Shown: positions 1-9,094 of the stretch, one piece after another
Position numbering within the stretch: the first letter of the stretch is position 1
Layout of the letters: the number at the start of each line of letters is the position of its first letter
Source: Gymnothorax reevesii
Taxonomy: Eukaryota; Chordata; Actinopteri; Anguilliformes; Muraenidae
Direction: 5' to 3'
Length of the DNA: 64,000 nt
Assembly: GCA_029721435.1 (NCBI GenBank)
Contig: CM056584.1
Span: 9,072,395 to 9,136,394 of the forward strand
Program-made: the position numbers and the translations under genes
Notes under the pieces: model-generated
Database searches by the model: none
The model's input: only the letters and a program-made list of their open reading frames with translations
What the model was told of the DNA's origin: nothing

Positions 1-12
1 AATGCTAGCGCT
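1..12 (+). repeat. Partial monomer, right end only
   Basis: The window opens inside a monomer: only the last bases of its heptamer tract and the gctagcgct junction are present. The array therefore continues to the left of the window. Confidence 0.9.
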
Positions 13-173
13 CTAATGTGAGTGCTAATATCTGGTCATTTTCATACTGTACATGTCCTCTATGATGGGATTATGAGATCAGATGGCTTTTCTGCTTTAC
101 CCTTCTTGTATAATAAAAAAATTGAGTAATGTTAATGTTTAAATGCTAAAGCTAACATGCTAATGCTAGCGAT
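13..173 (+). repeat. Chimeric monomer M/A (junction marker, copy 1)
   Basis: The left part has M-type markers (gcgctct before the anchor, gtacatgtcc, gggattatgag, ggctttt). From about base 94 it has A-type markers (gctttaccc, the AATAAA-containing A-run, aatgctaaagctaac). The switch is in register and keeps the 161-bp length, as expected of an exchange between aligned M and A monomers. The same chimera occurs at 12950 and 60434, so it marks related segments. Confidence 0.85.
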
Positions 174-2258
174 CTAATGTGAGTTCTAATATCTGGTCAT
201 TTTCATACTGTACGTGTCCTCTATGATGTTAATCGGAGATCAGATGGCATTTCAGCTTCACCCTTCTTGTATTATAAGCAAATTGGGTAATGTTAATGTT
301 TCAATGCTAATGCTAACATGCTGATGCTAACATGCTTATGTTAGCAATCTAATGTGAGTGCTAATACCTGGTCATTTTCATACTGTACATGTCTTCTATG
401 ATGGGAGTACGGGATCAGATGGCATTTCAGCTTAACCCTGCTTGTGTAAAATGGAAATTGAGTGACGTTGTTTGAATGCTAATGCTAACATGCTAATGCT
501 AGCGATCTAATGTGACTGCTAATACCTGGTCATTTTCATACTGTACATGTCCTCTATGATGGGAGTATGAGATCAGATGGCTTTTCAGCTTAACCCTGCT
601 TGTGTAAAATGGAAATTGAGTGACGTTAATGTTTGAATGCTAATGCTAACATGCTAATGCTAGCGATCTAATGTGAGTTCTAATATCTGGTCATTTTCAT
701 ACCATACGTGACCTTTATGATGTTAATAGGAGATCAGATGGCATTTCAGCTTAACCCTGCTTGTGTACAATGGAAATTTAGTGACGTTAATGTTTGAATG
801 CTAATGCTAACATGCTAATGCTAGCGCTCTAATGTGAGTGCTAATATCTGGTCATTTTCATACTGTACATGTCCTCTATGATGGGATTATGAGATCAGAT
901 GGCTTTTCAGCTTAACCCTGCTTGTGTAAAATGGAAATTTAATGACTTTCATGTTTGAATGCTAATGCTAACATGCTAATGCTAGCGATCTAATGTGAGT
1001 GCTAATATCTGGTCATTTTCATACTATACGTGTCCTCTATGATGTTAATAGGAGATCAGATGGCATTTCAGCTTAACCCTTCTTGTGTAAAATGGAAATT
1101 GAGTGATGTTAATGTTTAAATGCTAATGCTAACATGCTAATGCTAGCTATCTAATGTGAGTTCTAATATCTGGTCATTTTCATACTATACGTGTCCTCTT
1201 TGATGTTAATAGGAGATCAGATGGCATTTCAGCTTAACCCTTCTTGTTTAAAATGGAAATTGAGTGATTTTAATGTTTAAATGCTAATGCTAACATGCTA
1301 AAGCTAGCGATCTAATGTGAGTGCTAATACCTGGTCATTTTCATACTGTACGTGTCCTCTATGATGAGAATATGGGATCAGATGGCATTTCAGCTTAACC
1401 CTGTTTGTGTAAAATGGAAATTGAGTGAAGTTAAAGTTTAAATGCTAATGCTAACATGCTAATGCTAGCGATCTAATGTGAGTGCTAATATCTGGTCATT
1501 TTCATACTGTACATGTCCTCTATGATGTTAATAGGAGATCAGATGGCATTTCAGCTTTACCCTTCTTGTATAATAAAAAAATTGAGTAATGTTAATGTTT
1601 AAATGCTAAAGCTAACATGCTAATGCTAGCGATCTAATGTGAGTTCTAATATCTGGTCATTTTCATACTGTACGTGTCCTCTATGATGTTAATCGGAGAT
1701 CAGATGGCATTTCAGCTTCACCCTTCTTGTATTATAAGCAAATTGGGTAATGTTAATGTTTCAATGCTAATGCTAACATGCTGATGCTAACATGCTAATG
1801 TTAGCAATCTAATGTGAGTGCTAATACCTGGTCATTTTCATACTGTACATGTCTTCTATCATGGGAGTATGGGATCAGATGGCATTTCAGCTTAACCCTG
1901 CTTGTGTAAAATGGAAATTGAGTGACGTTGTTTGAATGCTAATGCTAACATGCTAATGCTAGCAATCTAATGTGACTGCTAATACCTGGTCATTTTCATA
2001 CTGTACATGTCCTCTATGATGGGAGTATGAGATCAGATGGCTTTTCAGCTTAACCCTGCTTGTGTAAAATGGAAATTGAGTGACGTTAATGTTTGAATGC
2101 TAATGCTAACATGCTAATGCTAGCGATCTAATGTGAGTTCTAATATCTGGTCATTTTCATACCATACGTGACCTTTATGATGTTAATAGGAGATCAGATG
2201 GCATTTCAGCTTATCCCTGCTTGTGTACAATGGAAATTTAGTGACGTTAATGTTTGAA
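94..2258 (+). repeat. 1460-bp HOR (9 monomers), 1.5 copies
   Basis: Bases 94-798 align to 1554-2258 at a distance of 1460 bp, nine monomers: seven of 161, one of 175 and one of 158 bp. Anchors: 174, 349, 507, 668, 829, 990, 1151, 1312, 1473, 1634, 1809, 1967, 2128. The copies differ at a few places: gcttatgttagc near 338 against gctaatgttagc near 1798; ggagtacggg near 405 against ggagtatggg; cttatccctg near 2211 against cttaaccctg. Order of types: B/I chimera, J, K, L, M, N, O, T, A. Confidence 0.88.
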
Positions 2259-3670
2259 AGCTAATGCTAACATGCTAATGCTAGCGATCTAATGTGAGTG
2301 CTAATATCTGGTCATTTTCATACTGTACGTGACCTCTATGATGGGAGTATGGGATCAGATGGCATTTCAGCTTAACCCTGCTTGTGTAAAATGGAAATTG
2401 AGTGAAGTTAATGTTTGAATACTAATGCTAACATGCTAATGCTAGCGCTCTAATGTGAATGCTAATATGTGGTCATTTTTATACTGTACGTGTCCTCAAT
2501 GATGTTAATAGGAGATCAGATGGCATTTCAGCTTAACCCTGCTTGTGTAAAATGGAAATTTAGTGACGTTAATGTTTGAATGCTAATGCTAACATGCTAA
2601 TGCTAGCGATCTAATGTTAGTGCTAATATCTGGTCATTTTCATACTATACGTGTCCTTTATGATGTTAATAGGAGATCAGATGGCATTTCAGCTTAACCC
2701 TTGTGTAAAATGGAAATTGAGTGATGTTAATGTTTAAATGCTAATGCTAACATGCTAATGCTAGCGCTCTAATGTGAGTGCTAATATCTGGTCATTTTCA
2801 TACTGTACATGTCCTCTATGATGGGATTATGAGATCAGATGACTTTTCAGCTTAACCCTGCTTGTGTAAAATGGAAATTTAATGACTTTCATGTTTGAAT
2901 GCTAATGCTTACATGCTTATGCTAGCGATCTAATGTGAGTGCTAATATCTGGTCATTTTCATACTATACGTGTCCTCTATGATGTTAATAGGAGATCAGA
3001 TGGCATTTCAGCTTAACCCTTCTTGTGTAAAATGGAAATTGAGTGATGTTAATGTTTAAATGCTAATGCTAACATGCTAATGCTAGCTATCTAATGTGAG
3101 TTCTAATATCTGGTCATTTTCATACTATACGTGTCCTCTTTGATGTTAATAGGAGATCAGATGGCATTTCAGCTTAACCCTTCTTGTTTAAAATGGAAAT
3201 TGAGTGATTTTAATGTTTAAATGCTAATGCTAACATGCTAAAGCTAGCGATCTAATGTGAGTGCTAATACCTGGTCATTTTCATACTGTACGTGTCCTCT
3301 ATGATGAGAATATGGGATCAGATGGCATTTCAGCTTAACCCTGTTTGTGTAAAATGGAAATTGAGTGAAGTTAAAGTTTAAATGCTAATGCTAACATGCT
3401 AATGCTAGCGATCTAATGTGAGTGCTAATATCTGGTCATTTTCATACTGTACATGTCCTCTATGATGTTAATTGGAGATCAGATGGCATTTAAGCTTTAC
3501 CCTTCTTGTATAATAAAAAAATTGAGTAATGTTAATGTTTAAATGCTAAAGCTAACATGCTAATGCTAGCGATCTAATGTGAGTTCTAATATCTGGTCAT
3601 TTTCATACTGTACGTGTCCTCTATGATGTTAATCGGAGATCAGATGGCATTTCAGCTTCACCCTTCTTGT
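800..3670 (+). repeat. 1940-bp HOR relation (12 monomers)
   Basis: From about 800 to 1730 the sequence aligns to about 2740-3670 at 1940 bp. This is the 1460-bp unit plus three monomers (161+161+158 bp, types Q, H, S at 2289, 2450 and 2611). Anchors of the second part: 2289, 2450, 2611, 2769, 2930, 3091, 3252, 3413, 3574. A private change is gcttacatgcttatgc near 2908. The relation ends where 1731 reads attataagc and 3671 reads gtaaaatgg. Confidence 0.87.
3413..3573 (+). repeat. Monomer type A exemplar (A-rich, AATAAA-bearing)
   Basis: Diagnostic: gtacatgtcc, ttaattggag, atttaagctttaccc (a HindIII-like aagctt), then the A-run with TATAATAA at 3509-3516, AATAAA at 3512-3517 and seven A at 3515-3521, then gagtaatgtt and aatgctaaagctaac. 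Other copies (1473, 11504) have ttaataggag and ttcagctttaccc. Confidence 0.88.
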
Positions 3671-3734
3671 GTAAAATGGAAATTGAGTGACATTAATGTT
3701 TTAATACTAATGCTAACATGCTAATGCTAGCGAT
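3574..3734 (+). repeat. Monomer type B exemplar
   Basis: Diagnostic: gagttctaat, tacgtgtcc, ttaatcggag (an extra CpG), agcttcaccc, gtaaaatgg, gacattaatg (third CpG changed to CpA) and ttttaatactaatg. It normally follows A. A related form keeps the left part but ends like D/I (attataagcaaattggg), as at 174 and 1634. Confidence 0.88.
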
Positions 3735-3895
3735 CTAATGTGAGTGCTAATATCTGGTCATTTTCATACTGTACGTGTCCTCTATGATGGGAGTATGGGA
3801 TGAGATGGCATTTCTGCTTAACCCTGCTTGTGTAAAATAGAAATTGAGTGACGTTAATGTTTGAATGCTAATGCTAACATGCTAATGCTAGCGAT
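3735..3895 (+). repeat. Monomer type C exemplar
   Basis: Diagnostic: tacgtgtcc, gggagtatgggatgag, atttctgcttaac, aaaatagaaattg and gacgttaatg. Some copies, such as 8440 and 30617, have gggatcag and atttcagc instead, but keep aaaatagaaattg. It follows B. Confidence 0.85.
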
Positions 3896-4070
3896 CTAAT
3901 GTGAGTGCTAATATCTGGTCATTTTCATACTGTAAGTGTCCTCTATGATGTTAGTATGATATCAGATGGCATTTCTCCTTCACCCTTCTTGTATTATAAG
4001 CAAATTGGGTAATGTTAATGTTTCAATGCTAATGCTAACATGCTGATGCTAACATGCTAATGCTAACAAT
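3896..4070 (+). repeat. Monomer type D exemplar (175 bp)
   Basis: Diagnostic: ctgtaagtgtcc (second CpG lost), ttagtatgatatc, atttctccttcaccc, attataagcaaattggg, gtttcaatgc and the six-heptamer tract with atgctga. It follows C and precedes E. Confidence 0.9.
4026..4067 (+). repeat. Heptamer tract, six units (175-bp class)
   Basis: Six heptamers: atgctaa, tgctaac, atgctga, tgctaac, atgctaa, tgctaac. Compared with the usual tract this is one extra 14-bp pair, which carries the diagnostic atgctga. It makes the monomer 175 bp. All 175-bp monomers examined (types D and I and the A/D-I chimeras, for example those starting at 174, 1634, 3896, 4715, 22676, 30778, 37101 and 63190) carry the same atgctga, so the insertion probably arose once and spread. 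Confidence 0.9.
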
Positions 4071-4231
4071 CTAATGTGAGTGCTAATACCTGGTCATTTT
4101 CATACTGTACATGTCTTCTATGATGGGAGTATGGGATCAGATGGCATTTCGGCTTAACCCTGCTTGTGTAAAATGGAAATTGAGTGACGTTAATGTTTGA
4201 ATGCTAATGCTAACATGCTAATGCTAGCGAT
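4071..4231 (+). repeat. Monomer type E exemplar
   Basis: Diagnostic: caatct before the anchor (first CpG changed to CpA, here in the further variant gctaacaatct), ctaatacctgg, gtacatgtcttc and gggagtatggg. This copy also has ttcggctt, a change shared with the copy at 17008 and not seen at 7796. Confidence 0.85.
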
Positions 4232-4392
4232 CTAATGTGAGTTCTAATATCTGGTCATTTTCATACCATACATGTCCTTTATGATGTTAATAGGAGATCA
4301 GATGGCATTTCAGCTTAACCCTGCTTGTGTACAATGGAAATTTAGTGACGTTAATGTTTGAATGCTAATGCTAACATGCTAATGCTAGGGAT
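4232..4392 (+). repeat. Monomer type F exemplar
   Basis: Diagnostic: gagttctaat, cataccatacatgtcc, tttatgatgttaatagg, gtgtacaatgg and aaatttagtgacg. It is close to L, which has ccatacgtgacc instead. Confidence 0.85.
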
Positions 4393-4553
4393 CTATTGTG
4401 AGTGCTAATATCTGGTCATTTTCATACTGTACGTGTCCTCTATGATGGGAGTATGGGATCAGATGGCATTTCAGCTTAACCCTGCTTGTGTAAAATGGAA
4501 ATTGAGTGAAGTTAATGTTTGAATACTAATGCTAACATGCTAATGCTAGCGCT
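4393..4553 (+). repeat. Monomer type G exemplar
   Basis: Diagnostic: gctagggatct before the anchor, so the gctagc palindrome is lost, ctattgtg in place of the usual anchor, tacgtgtcc, gggagtatggg, gaagttaatg and gaatactaatg. Copies at 35158, 39380, 43924, 50733 and 63687 keep the normal anchor ctaatgtg. Confidence 0.85.
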
Positions 4554-4714
4554 CTAATGTGAATGCTAATATGTGGTCATTTTTATACTGTACGTGTCCT
4601 CAATGATGTTAATAGGAGATCAGATGGCATTTCAGCTTAACCCTGCTTGTGTAAAATGGAAATTTAGTGACGTTAATGTTTGAATGCTAATGCTAACATG
4701 CTAATGCTAGCGAT
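4554..4714 (+). repeat. Monomer type H exemplar
   Basis: Diagnostic: gcgctct before the anchor, gtgaatgctaatatgtgg, catttttatac, tgtcctcaatgatg and aaatttagtgacg. This is the most easily recognised type; other copies start at 2450, 6175, 9095 (with cctctatg), 23492, 31436 (with gccctct), 61411 and 63848. Confidence 0.9.
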
Positions 4715-4889
4715 CTAATGTGAGTGCTAATATCTGGTCATTTTCATACTATACGTGTCCTCTATGATGTTAATCGGAGATCAGATGGCATTTCAGCTTC
4801 ACCCTTCTTGTATTATAAGCAAATTGGGTAATGTTAATGTTTCAATGCTAATGCTAACATGCTGATGCTAACATGCTAATGTTAGCAAT
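4715..4889 (+). repeat. Monomer type I exemplar (175 bp)
   Basis: Diagnostic: catactatacgtg, ttaatcggag, agcttcaccc, attataagcaaattggg and the six-heptamer tract ending in gttagc. This end forms an inverted repeat: gctaac at 4867-4872 and gttagc at 4881-4886 around an 8-base spacer. It looks like a fusion of an N-like left part with a D-like right part. Copies at 21377 and 27378 share cattttaata. Confidence 0.87.
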
Positions 4890-5047
4890 CTAATGTGAGT
4901 GCTAATACCTGGTCATTTTCATACTGTACATGTCTTCTATGATGGGAGTACGGGATCAGATGGCATTTCAGCTTAACCCTGCTTGTGTAAAATGGAAATT
5001 GAGTGACGTTGTTTGAATGCTAATGCTAACATGCTAATGCTAGCGAT
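4890..5047 (+). repeat. Monomer type J exemplar (158 bp)
   Basis: Diagnostic: gcaatct before the anchor, ctaatacctgg, gtacatgtcttc, gggagtacggg or gggagtatggg, and gacgttgtttg, where aat of gacgttaatgtttg is missing. The 3-base deletion makes it 158 bp. It is E-like with this deletion and precedes K. Confidence 0.88.
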
Positions 5048-5208
5048 CTAATGTGACTGCTAATACCTGGTCATTTTCATACTGTACATCTCCTCTATGA
5101 TGGGAGTATGAGATCAGATGGCTTTTCAGCTTAACCCTGCTTGTGTAAAGTGGAAATTGAGTGACGTTAATGTTTGAATGCTAATGCTAACATGCTAATG
5201 CTAGCGAT
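5048..5208 (+). repeat. Monomer type K exemplar
   Basis: Diagnostic: gtgactgctaatacctgg, gtacatgtcc (here gtacatctcc), gggagtatgag, atggcttttcagc and gacgttaatg. This copy also has gtgtaaagtgg. Both private changes recur at 17985 and 23986. Confidence 0.87.
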
Positions 5209-5369
5209 CTAATGTGAGTTCTAATATCTGGTCATTTTCATACCATACGTGACCTTTATGATGTTAATAGGAGATCAGATGGCATTTCAGCTTAACCCTG
5301 CTTGTGTACAATGGAAATTTAGTGACGTTAATGTTTGAATGCTAATGCTAACATGCTAATGCTAGCGCT
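5209..5369 (+). repeat. Monomer type L exemplar
   Basis: Diagnostic: gagttctaat, cataccatacgtgacc, tttatgatgttaatagg, gtgtacaatgg and aaatttagtgacg. It follows K. Confidence 0.86.
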
Positions 5370-5530
5370 CTAATGTGAGTGCTAATATCTGGTCATTTTC
5401 ATACTGTACATGTCCTCTATGATGGGATTATGAGATCAGATGGCTTTTCAGCTTAACCCTGCTTGTGTAAAATGGAAATTTAATGACTTTCATGTTTGAA
5501 TGCTAATGCTAACATGCTAATGCTAGCGAT
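5370..5530 (+). repeat. Monomer type M exemplar
   Basis: Diagnostic: gcgctct before a normal anchor with gtgagtgc, gtacatgtcc, gatgggattatgag, atggcttttcagc (atgactttt in some copies) and aaatttaatgactttcatg. It precedes N. Confidence 0.88.
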
Positions 5531-5691
5531 CTAATGTGAGTGCTAATATCTGGTCATTTTCATACTATACGTGTCCTCTATGATGTTAATAGGAGATCAG
5601 ATGGCATTTCAGCTTAACCCTTCTTGTGTAAAATGGAAATTGAGTGATGTTAATGTTTAAATGCTAATGCTAACATGCTTATATTAGCTAT
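5531..5691 (+). repeat. Monomer type N exemplar
   Basis: Diagnostic: catactatacgtgtcc, tctatgatgttaatagg, aacccttcttgtgtaaaatg, gagtgatgttaatg (third CpG changed to TpG) and gtttaaatg. It precedes O. This copy ends in gcttatattagc, a change shared with the copies at 18468 and 24469. Confidence 0.86.
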
Positions 5692-5852
5692 CTAATGTGA
5701 GTTCTAATATCTGGTCATTTTCATACTATACGTGTCCTCTTTGATGTTAATAGGAGATCAGATGGCATTTCAGCTTAACCCTTCTTGTTTAAAATGGAAA
5801 TTGAGTGATGTTAATGTTTAAATGCTAATGCTAACATGCTAATGCTAGCTAT
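5692..5852 (+). repeat. Monomer type O exemplar
   Basis: Diagnostic: gctatct before the anchor, gagttctaat, catactatacgtgtcc, tctttgatg and cccttcttgtttaaaatgg. Most other O copies have gagtgattttaatg and end in gctaaagctagc; this one reads gagtgatgtt and gctaatgctagc, so it is a variant. Confidence 0.83.
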
Positions 5853-6013
5853 CTAATGTGAGTTCTAATATCTGGTCATTTTCATACCATACGTGACCTT
5901 TATGATGTTAATAGGAGATCAGATGGCATTTCAGCTTAACCCTGCTTGTGTACAATGGAAATTTAGTGACGTTAATGTTTGAAAGCTAATGCTAACATGC
6001 TAATGCTAGCGAT
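5853..6013 (+). repeat. Monomer type P (O/L chimera)
   Basis: It starts with gctatct as O does, then carries L-type gagttctaat, cataccatacgtgacc and gtgtacaatgg, and ends gtttgaaagctaatg. It joins the N-O run to Q. The same monomer is at 18790 and 24791; its right half is also at 2128. Confidence 0.8.
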
Positions 6014-6174
6014 CTAATGTGAGTGCTAATATCTGGTCATTTTCATACTGTACGTGACCTCTATGATGGGAGTATGGGATCAGATGGCATTTCAGCTTAA
6101 CCCTGCTTGTGTTAAATGGAAATTGAGTGAAGTTAATGTTTGAATACTAATGCTAACATGCTAATGCTAGCGCT
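6014..6174 (+). repeat. Monomer type Q exemplar
   Basis: Diagnostic: gtacgtgacctctatg, gggagtatggg, gagtgaagttaatg and gaatactaatg. It precedes H. This copy has gtgttaaatgg, shared with those at 18951 and 24952. Confidence 0.84.
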
Positions 6175-6335
6175 CTAATGTGAATGCTAATATGTGGTCA
6201 TTTTTATACTGTACGTGTCCTCAATGATGTTAATAGGAGATCAGATGGCATTTCAGCTTAACCCTGCTTGTGTAAAATGGAAATTTAGTGACGTTAATGT
6301 TTGAATGCTAATGCTAACATGCTAATGCTAGCGAT

Positions 6336-6493
6336 CTAATGTTAGTGCTAATATCTGGTCATTTTCATACTATACGTGTCCTTTATGATGTTAATAGGAG
6401 ATCAGATGGCATTTCAGCTTAACCCTTGTGTAAAATGGAAATTGAGTGATGTTAATGTTTAAATGCTAATGCTAACATGCTAATGCTAGCGCT
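6336..6493 (+). repeat. Monomer type S exemplar (158 bp)
   Basis: Diagnostic: gttagtgct after the anchor (gtgagtgct in many copies), catactatacgtgtcc, tttatgatg (ccattatg at 12792 and 60276) and aacccttgtgtaaaatgg. The last lacks three bases against aacccttcttgtg, which makes the monomer 158 bp. The deletion is independent of that in J. It follows H and precedes M. Confidence 0.88.
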
Positions 6494-6976
6494 CTAATGT
6501 GAGTGCTAATATCTGGTCATTTTCATACTGTACATGTCCTCTATGATGGGATTATGAGATCAGATGACTTTTCAGCTTAACCCTGCTTGTGTAAAATGGA
6601 AATTTAATGACTTTCATGTTTGAATGCTAATGCTAACATGCTAATGCTAGCGATCTAATGTGAGTGCTAATATCTGGTCATTTTCATACTATACGTGTCC
6701 TCTATGATGTTAATAGGAGATCAGATGGCATTTCAGCTTAACCCTTCTTGTGTAAAATGGAAATTGAGTGATGTTCATGTTTAAATGCTAATGCTAACAT
6801 GCTAATGCTAGCTATCTAATGTGAGTTCTAATATCTGGTCATTTTCATACTATACGTGTCCTCTTTGATGTTAATAGGAGATCAGATGGCATTTCAGCTT
6901 AACCCTTCTTGTTTAAAATGGAAATTGAGTGATTTTAATGTTTAAATGCTAATGCTAACATTCTAAAGCTAGCGAT

Positions 6977-7137
6977 CTAATGTGAGTGCTAATACCTGGT
7001 CATTTTCATACTGTACGTGTCCTCTATGATGAGAATATGGGATCAGATGGCATTTCAGCTTAACCCTGTTTGTGTAAAATGGAAATTGAGTGAAGTTAAA
7101 GTTTAAATGCTAATGCTAACATGCTAATGCTAGCGAT
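6977..7137 (+). repeat. Monomer type T exemplar
   Basis: Diagnostic: preceded by gctaaagctagcgatct (gcttaagctagc in several later copies), then ctaatacctgg, tacgtgtcc, gatgagaatatggg, aaccctgtttgtg and gagtgaagttaaag. It closes the M-N-O-T run and is followed by A. Confidence 0.88.
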
Positions 7138-7347
7138 CTAATGTGAGTGCTAATATCTGGTCATTTTCATACTGTACATGTCCTCTATGATGTTAATTGG
7201 AGATCAGATGGCATTTAAGCTTTACCCTTCTTGTATAATAAAAAAATTGAGTAATGTTAATGTTTAAATGCTAAAGCTAACATGCTAATGCTAGCGATCT
7301 AATGTGAGTTCTAATATCTGGTCATTTTCATACTGTACGTGTCCTCT

Positions 7348-8896
7348 ATGATGTTAATCGGAGATCAGATGGCATTTCAGCTTCACCCTTCTTGTGTAAA
7401 ATGGAAATTGAGTGACATTAATGTTTTAATACTAATGCTAACATGCTAATGCTAGCGATCTAATGTGAGTGCTAATATCTGGTCATTTTCATACTGTACG
7501 TGTCCTCTATGATGGGAGTATGGGATGAGATGGCATTTCTGCTTAACCCTGCTTGTGTAAAATAGAAATTGAGTGACGTTAATGTTTGAATGCTAATGCT
7601 AACATGCTAATGCTAGCGATCTAATGTGAGTGCTAATATCTGGTCATTTTCATACTGTAAGTGTCCTCTATGATGTTAGTATGATATCAGATGGCATTTC
7701 TCCTTCACCCTTCTTGTATTATAAGCAAATTGGGTAATGTTAATGTTTCAATGCTAATGCTAACATGCTGATGCTAACATGCTAATGCTAACAATCTAAT
7801 GTGAGTGCTAATACCTGGTCATTTTCATACTGTACATGTCTTCTATGATGGGAGTATGGGATCAGATGGCATTTCAGCTTAACCCTGCTTGTGTAAAATG
7901 GAAATTGAGTGACGTTAATGTTTGAATGCTAATGCTAACATGCTAATGCTAGCGATCTAATGTGAGTTCTAATATCTGGTCATTTTCATACCATACATGT
8001 CCTTTATGATGTTAATAGGAGATCAGATGGCATTTCAGCTTAACCCTGCTTGTGTACAATGGAAATTTAGTGACGTTAATGTTTGAATGCTAATGCTAAC
8101 ATGCTAATGCTAGGGATCTATTGTGAGTGCTAATATCTGGTCATTTTCATACTGTACGTGTCCTCTATGATGGGAGTATGGGATCAGATGGCATTTCAGC
8201 TTAACCCTGCTTGTGTAAAATGGAAATTGAGTGAAGTTAATGTTTGAATACTAATGCTAACATGCTAATGCTAGCGCTCTAATGTGAATGCTAATATGTG
8301 GTCATTTTTATACTGTACGTGTCCTCAATGATGTTAATCGGAGATCAGATGGCATTTCAGCTTCACCCTTCTTGTGTAAAATGGAAATTGAGTGACATTA
8401 ATGTTTTAATACTAATGCTAACATGCTAATGCTAGCGATCTAATGTGAGTGCTAATATCTGGTCATTTTCATACTGTACGTGTCCTCTATGATGGGAGTA
8501 TGGGATCAGATGGCATTTCAGCTTAACCCTGCTTGTGTAAAATAGAAATTGAGTGACGTTAATGTTTGAATGCTAATGCTAACATGCTAATGCTAGCGAT
8601 CTAATGTGAGTGCTAATATCTGGTCATTTTCATACTGTAAGTGTCCTCTATGATGTTAGTATGATATCAGATGGCATTTCTCCTTCACCCTTCTTGTATT
8701 ATAAGCAAATTGGGTAATGTTAATGTTTCAATGCTAATGCTAACATGCTGATGCTAACATGCTAATGCTAGTAATCTAATGTGAGTGCTAATACCTGGTC
8801 ATTTTCATACTGTACATGTCTTCTATGATGGGAGTATGGGATCAGATGGCATTTCAGCTTAACCCTGCTTGTGTAAAATGGAAATTGAGTGACGTT
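7348..8896 (+). repeat. Local 980-bp duplication
   Basis: Bases 7348-7916 align to 8328-8896 at 980 bp, six monomers (types B, C, D and E/J). Small differences: gggatgag against gggatcag, tctgc against tcagc, and gctaacaatct near 7790 against gctagtaatct near 8770. The match ends where 7911 reads gacgttaatg and 8891 reads gacgttgttt. It is the local trace of the exchange described for the 8279 monomer. Confidence 0.85.
8279..8439 (+). repeat. Chimeric monomer H/B, exchange breakpoint within 8328-8338
   Basis: The left part has all H markers up to tgtcctcaatgatg. From ttaatcggag on it has B markers (agcttcaccc, gacattaatg, ttttaatactaatg). The last H-specific base is 8327 and the first B-specific base is 8339. 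It is the only H/B monomer I noticed, and it ends the long identity with the 12938-21275 segment. Confidence 0.87.
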
Positions 8897-8933
8897 GTTT
8901 GAATGCTAATGCTAACATGCTAATGCTAGCGAT

Positions 8934-9094
8934 CTAATGTGAGTGCTAATACCTGGTCATTTTCATACTACACGTATCCTCTATGATGTTCATAGGAGAT
9001 CAGATGGCATTTCAGCTTAACCCTTCTTGTTTAAAATGGAAATTGAGTTATGTTAATGTTTAAATGCTAATGCTAACATGCTAATGCTAGCGCT
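8934..9094 (+). repeat. Most divergent monomer noticed
   Basis: This 161-bp monomer carries ctaatacctgg, actacacgtatcc in place of actatacgtgtcc, gttcatagg in place of gttaatagg, and gagttatg in place of gagtgatg. Its end (cccttcttgtttaaaatgg) is O-like. I did not see this combination elsewhere in the window. Confidence 0.78.

Larger units (their letters stand above)
2126..8338 (+). repeat. 3725-bp HOR (23 monomers), 1.67 copies
   Basis: Bases 2126-4613 align to 5851-8338 at 3725 bp. The unit has 23 monomers, two of 175 and two of 158 bp (23x161+28-6=3725). Anchors: 3413, 3574, 3735, 3896, 4071, 4232, 4393, 4554, 4715, 4890, 5048, 5209, 5370, 5531, 5692, 5853, 6014, 6175, 6336, 6494, 6655, 6816, 6977, 7138, 7299, 7460, 7621, 7796, 7957, 8118, 8279. 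Copy differences seen: gtgttaaatgg near 6110, gatgttcatg near 6773, acattctaaag near 6957, and ttcggctt near 4147 against ttcagctt near 7872. The alignment stops sharply at 4614/8339 (a against c). Confidence 0.9.

Noticed and set aside
3509..3517. Gene promoter (TATA box) or gene 3' end (AATAAA)
   Set aside because: No open reading frame or unique sequence lies nearby and the motif simply recurs with every A monomer. I keep it only as a low-interest observation.
4881..4886. tRNA or other structured RNA, or a transposon terminal repeat
   Set aside because: The 6-bp stem is too short, no RNA polymerase III B box (ggttcgantcc) is seen, and there are no target-site duplications or coding sequence around it.
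8934..9094. Inserted foreign element
   Set aside because: It aligns with the monomer along its whole 161 bp with only scattered substitutions, so it is a divergent monomer.
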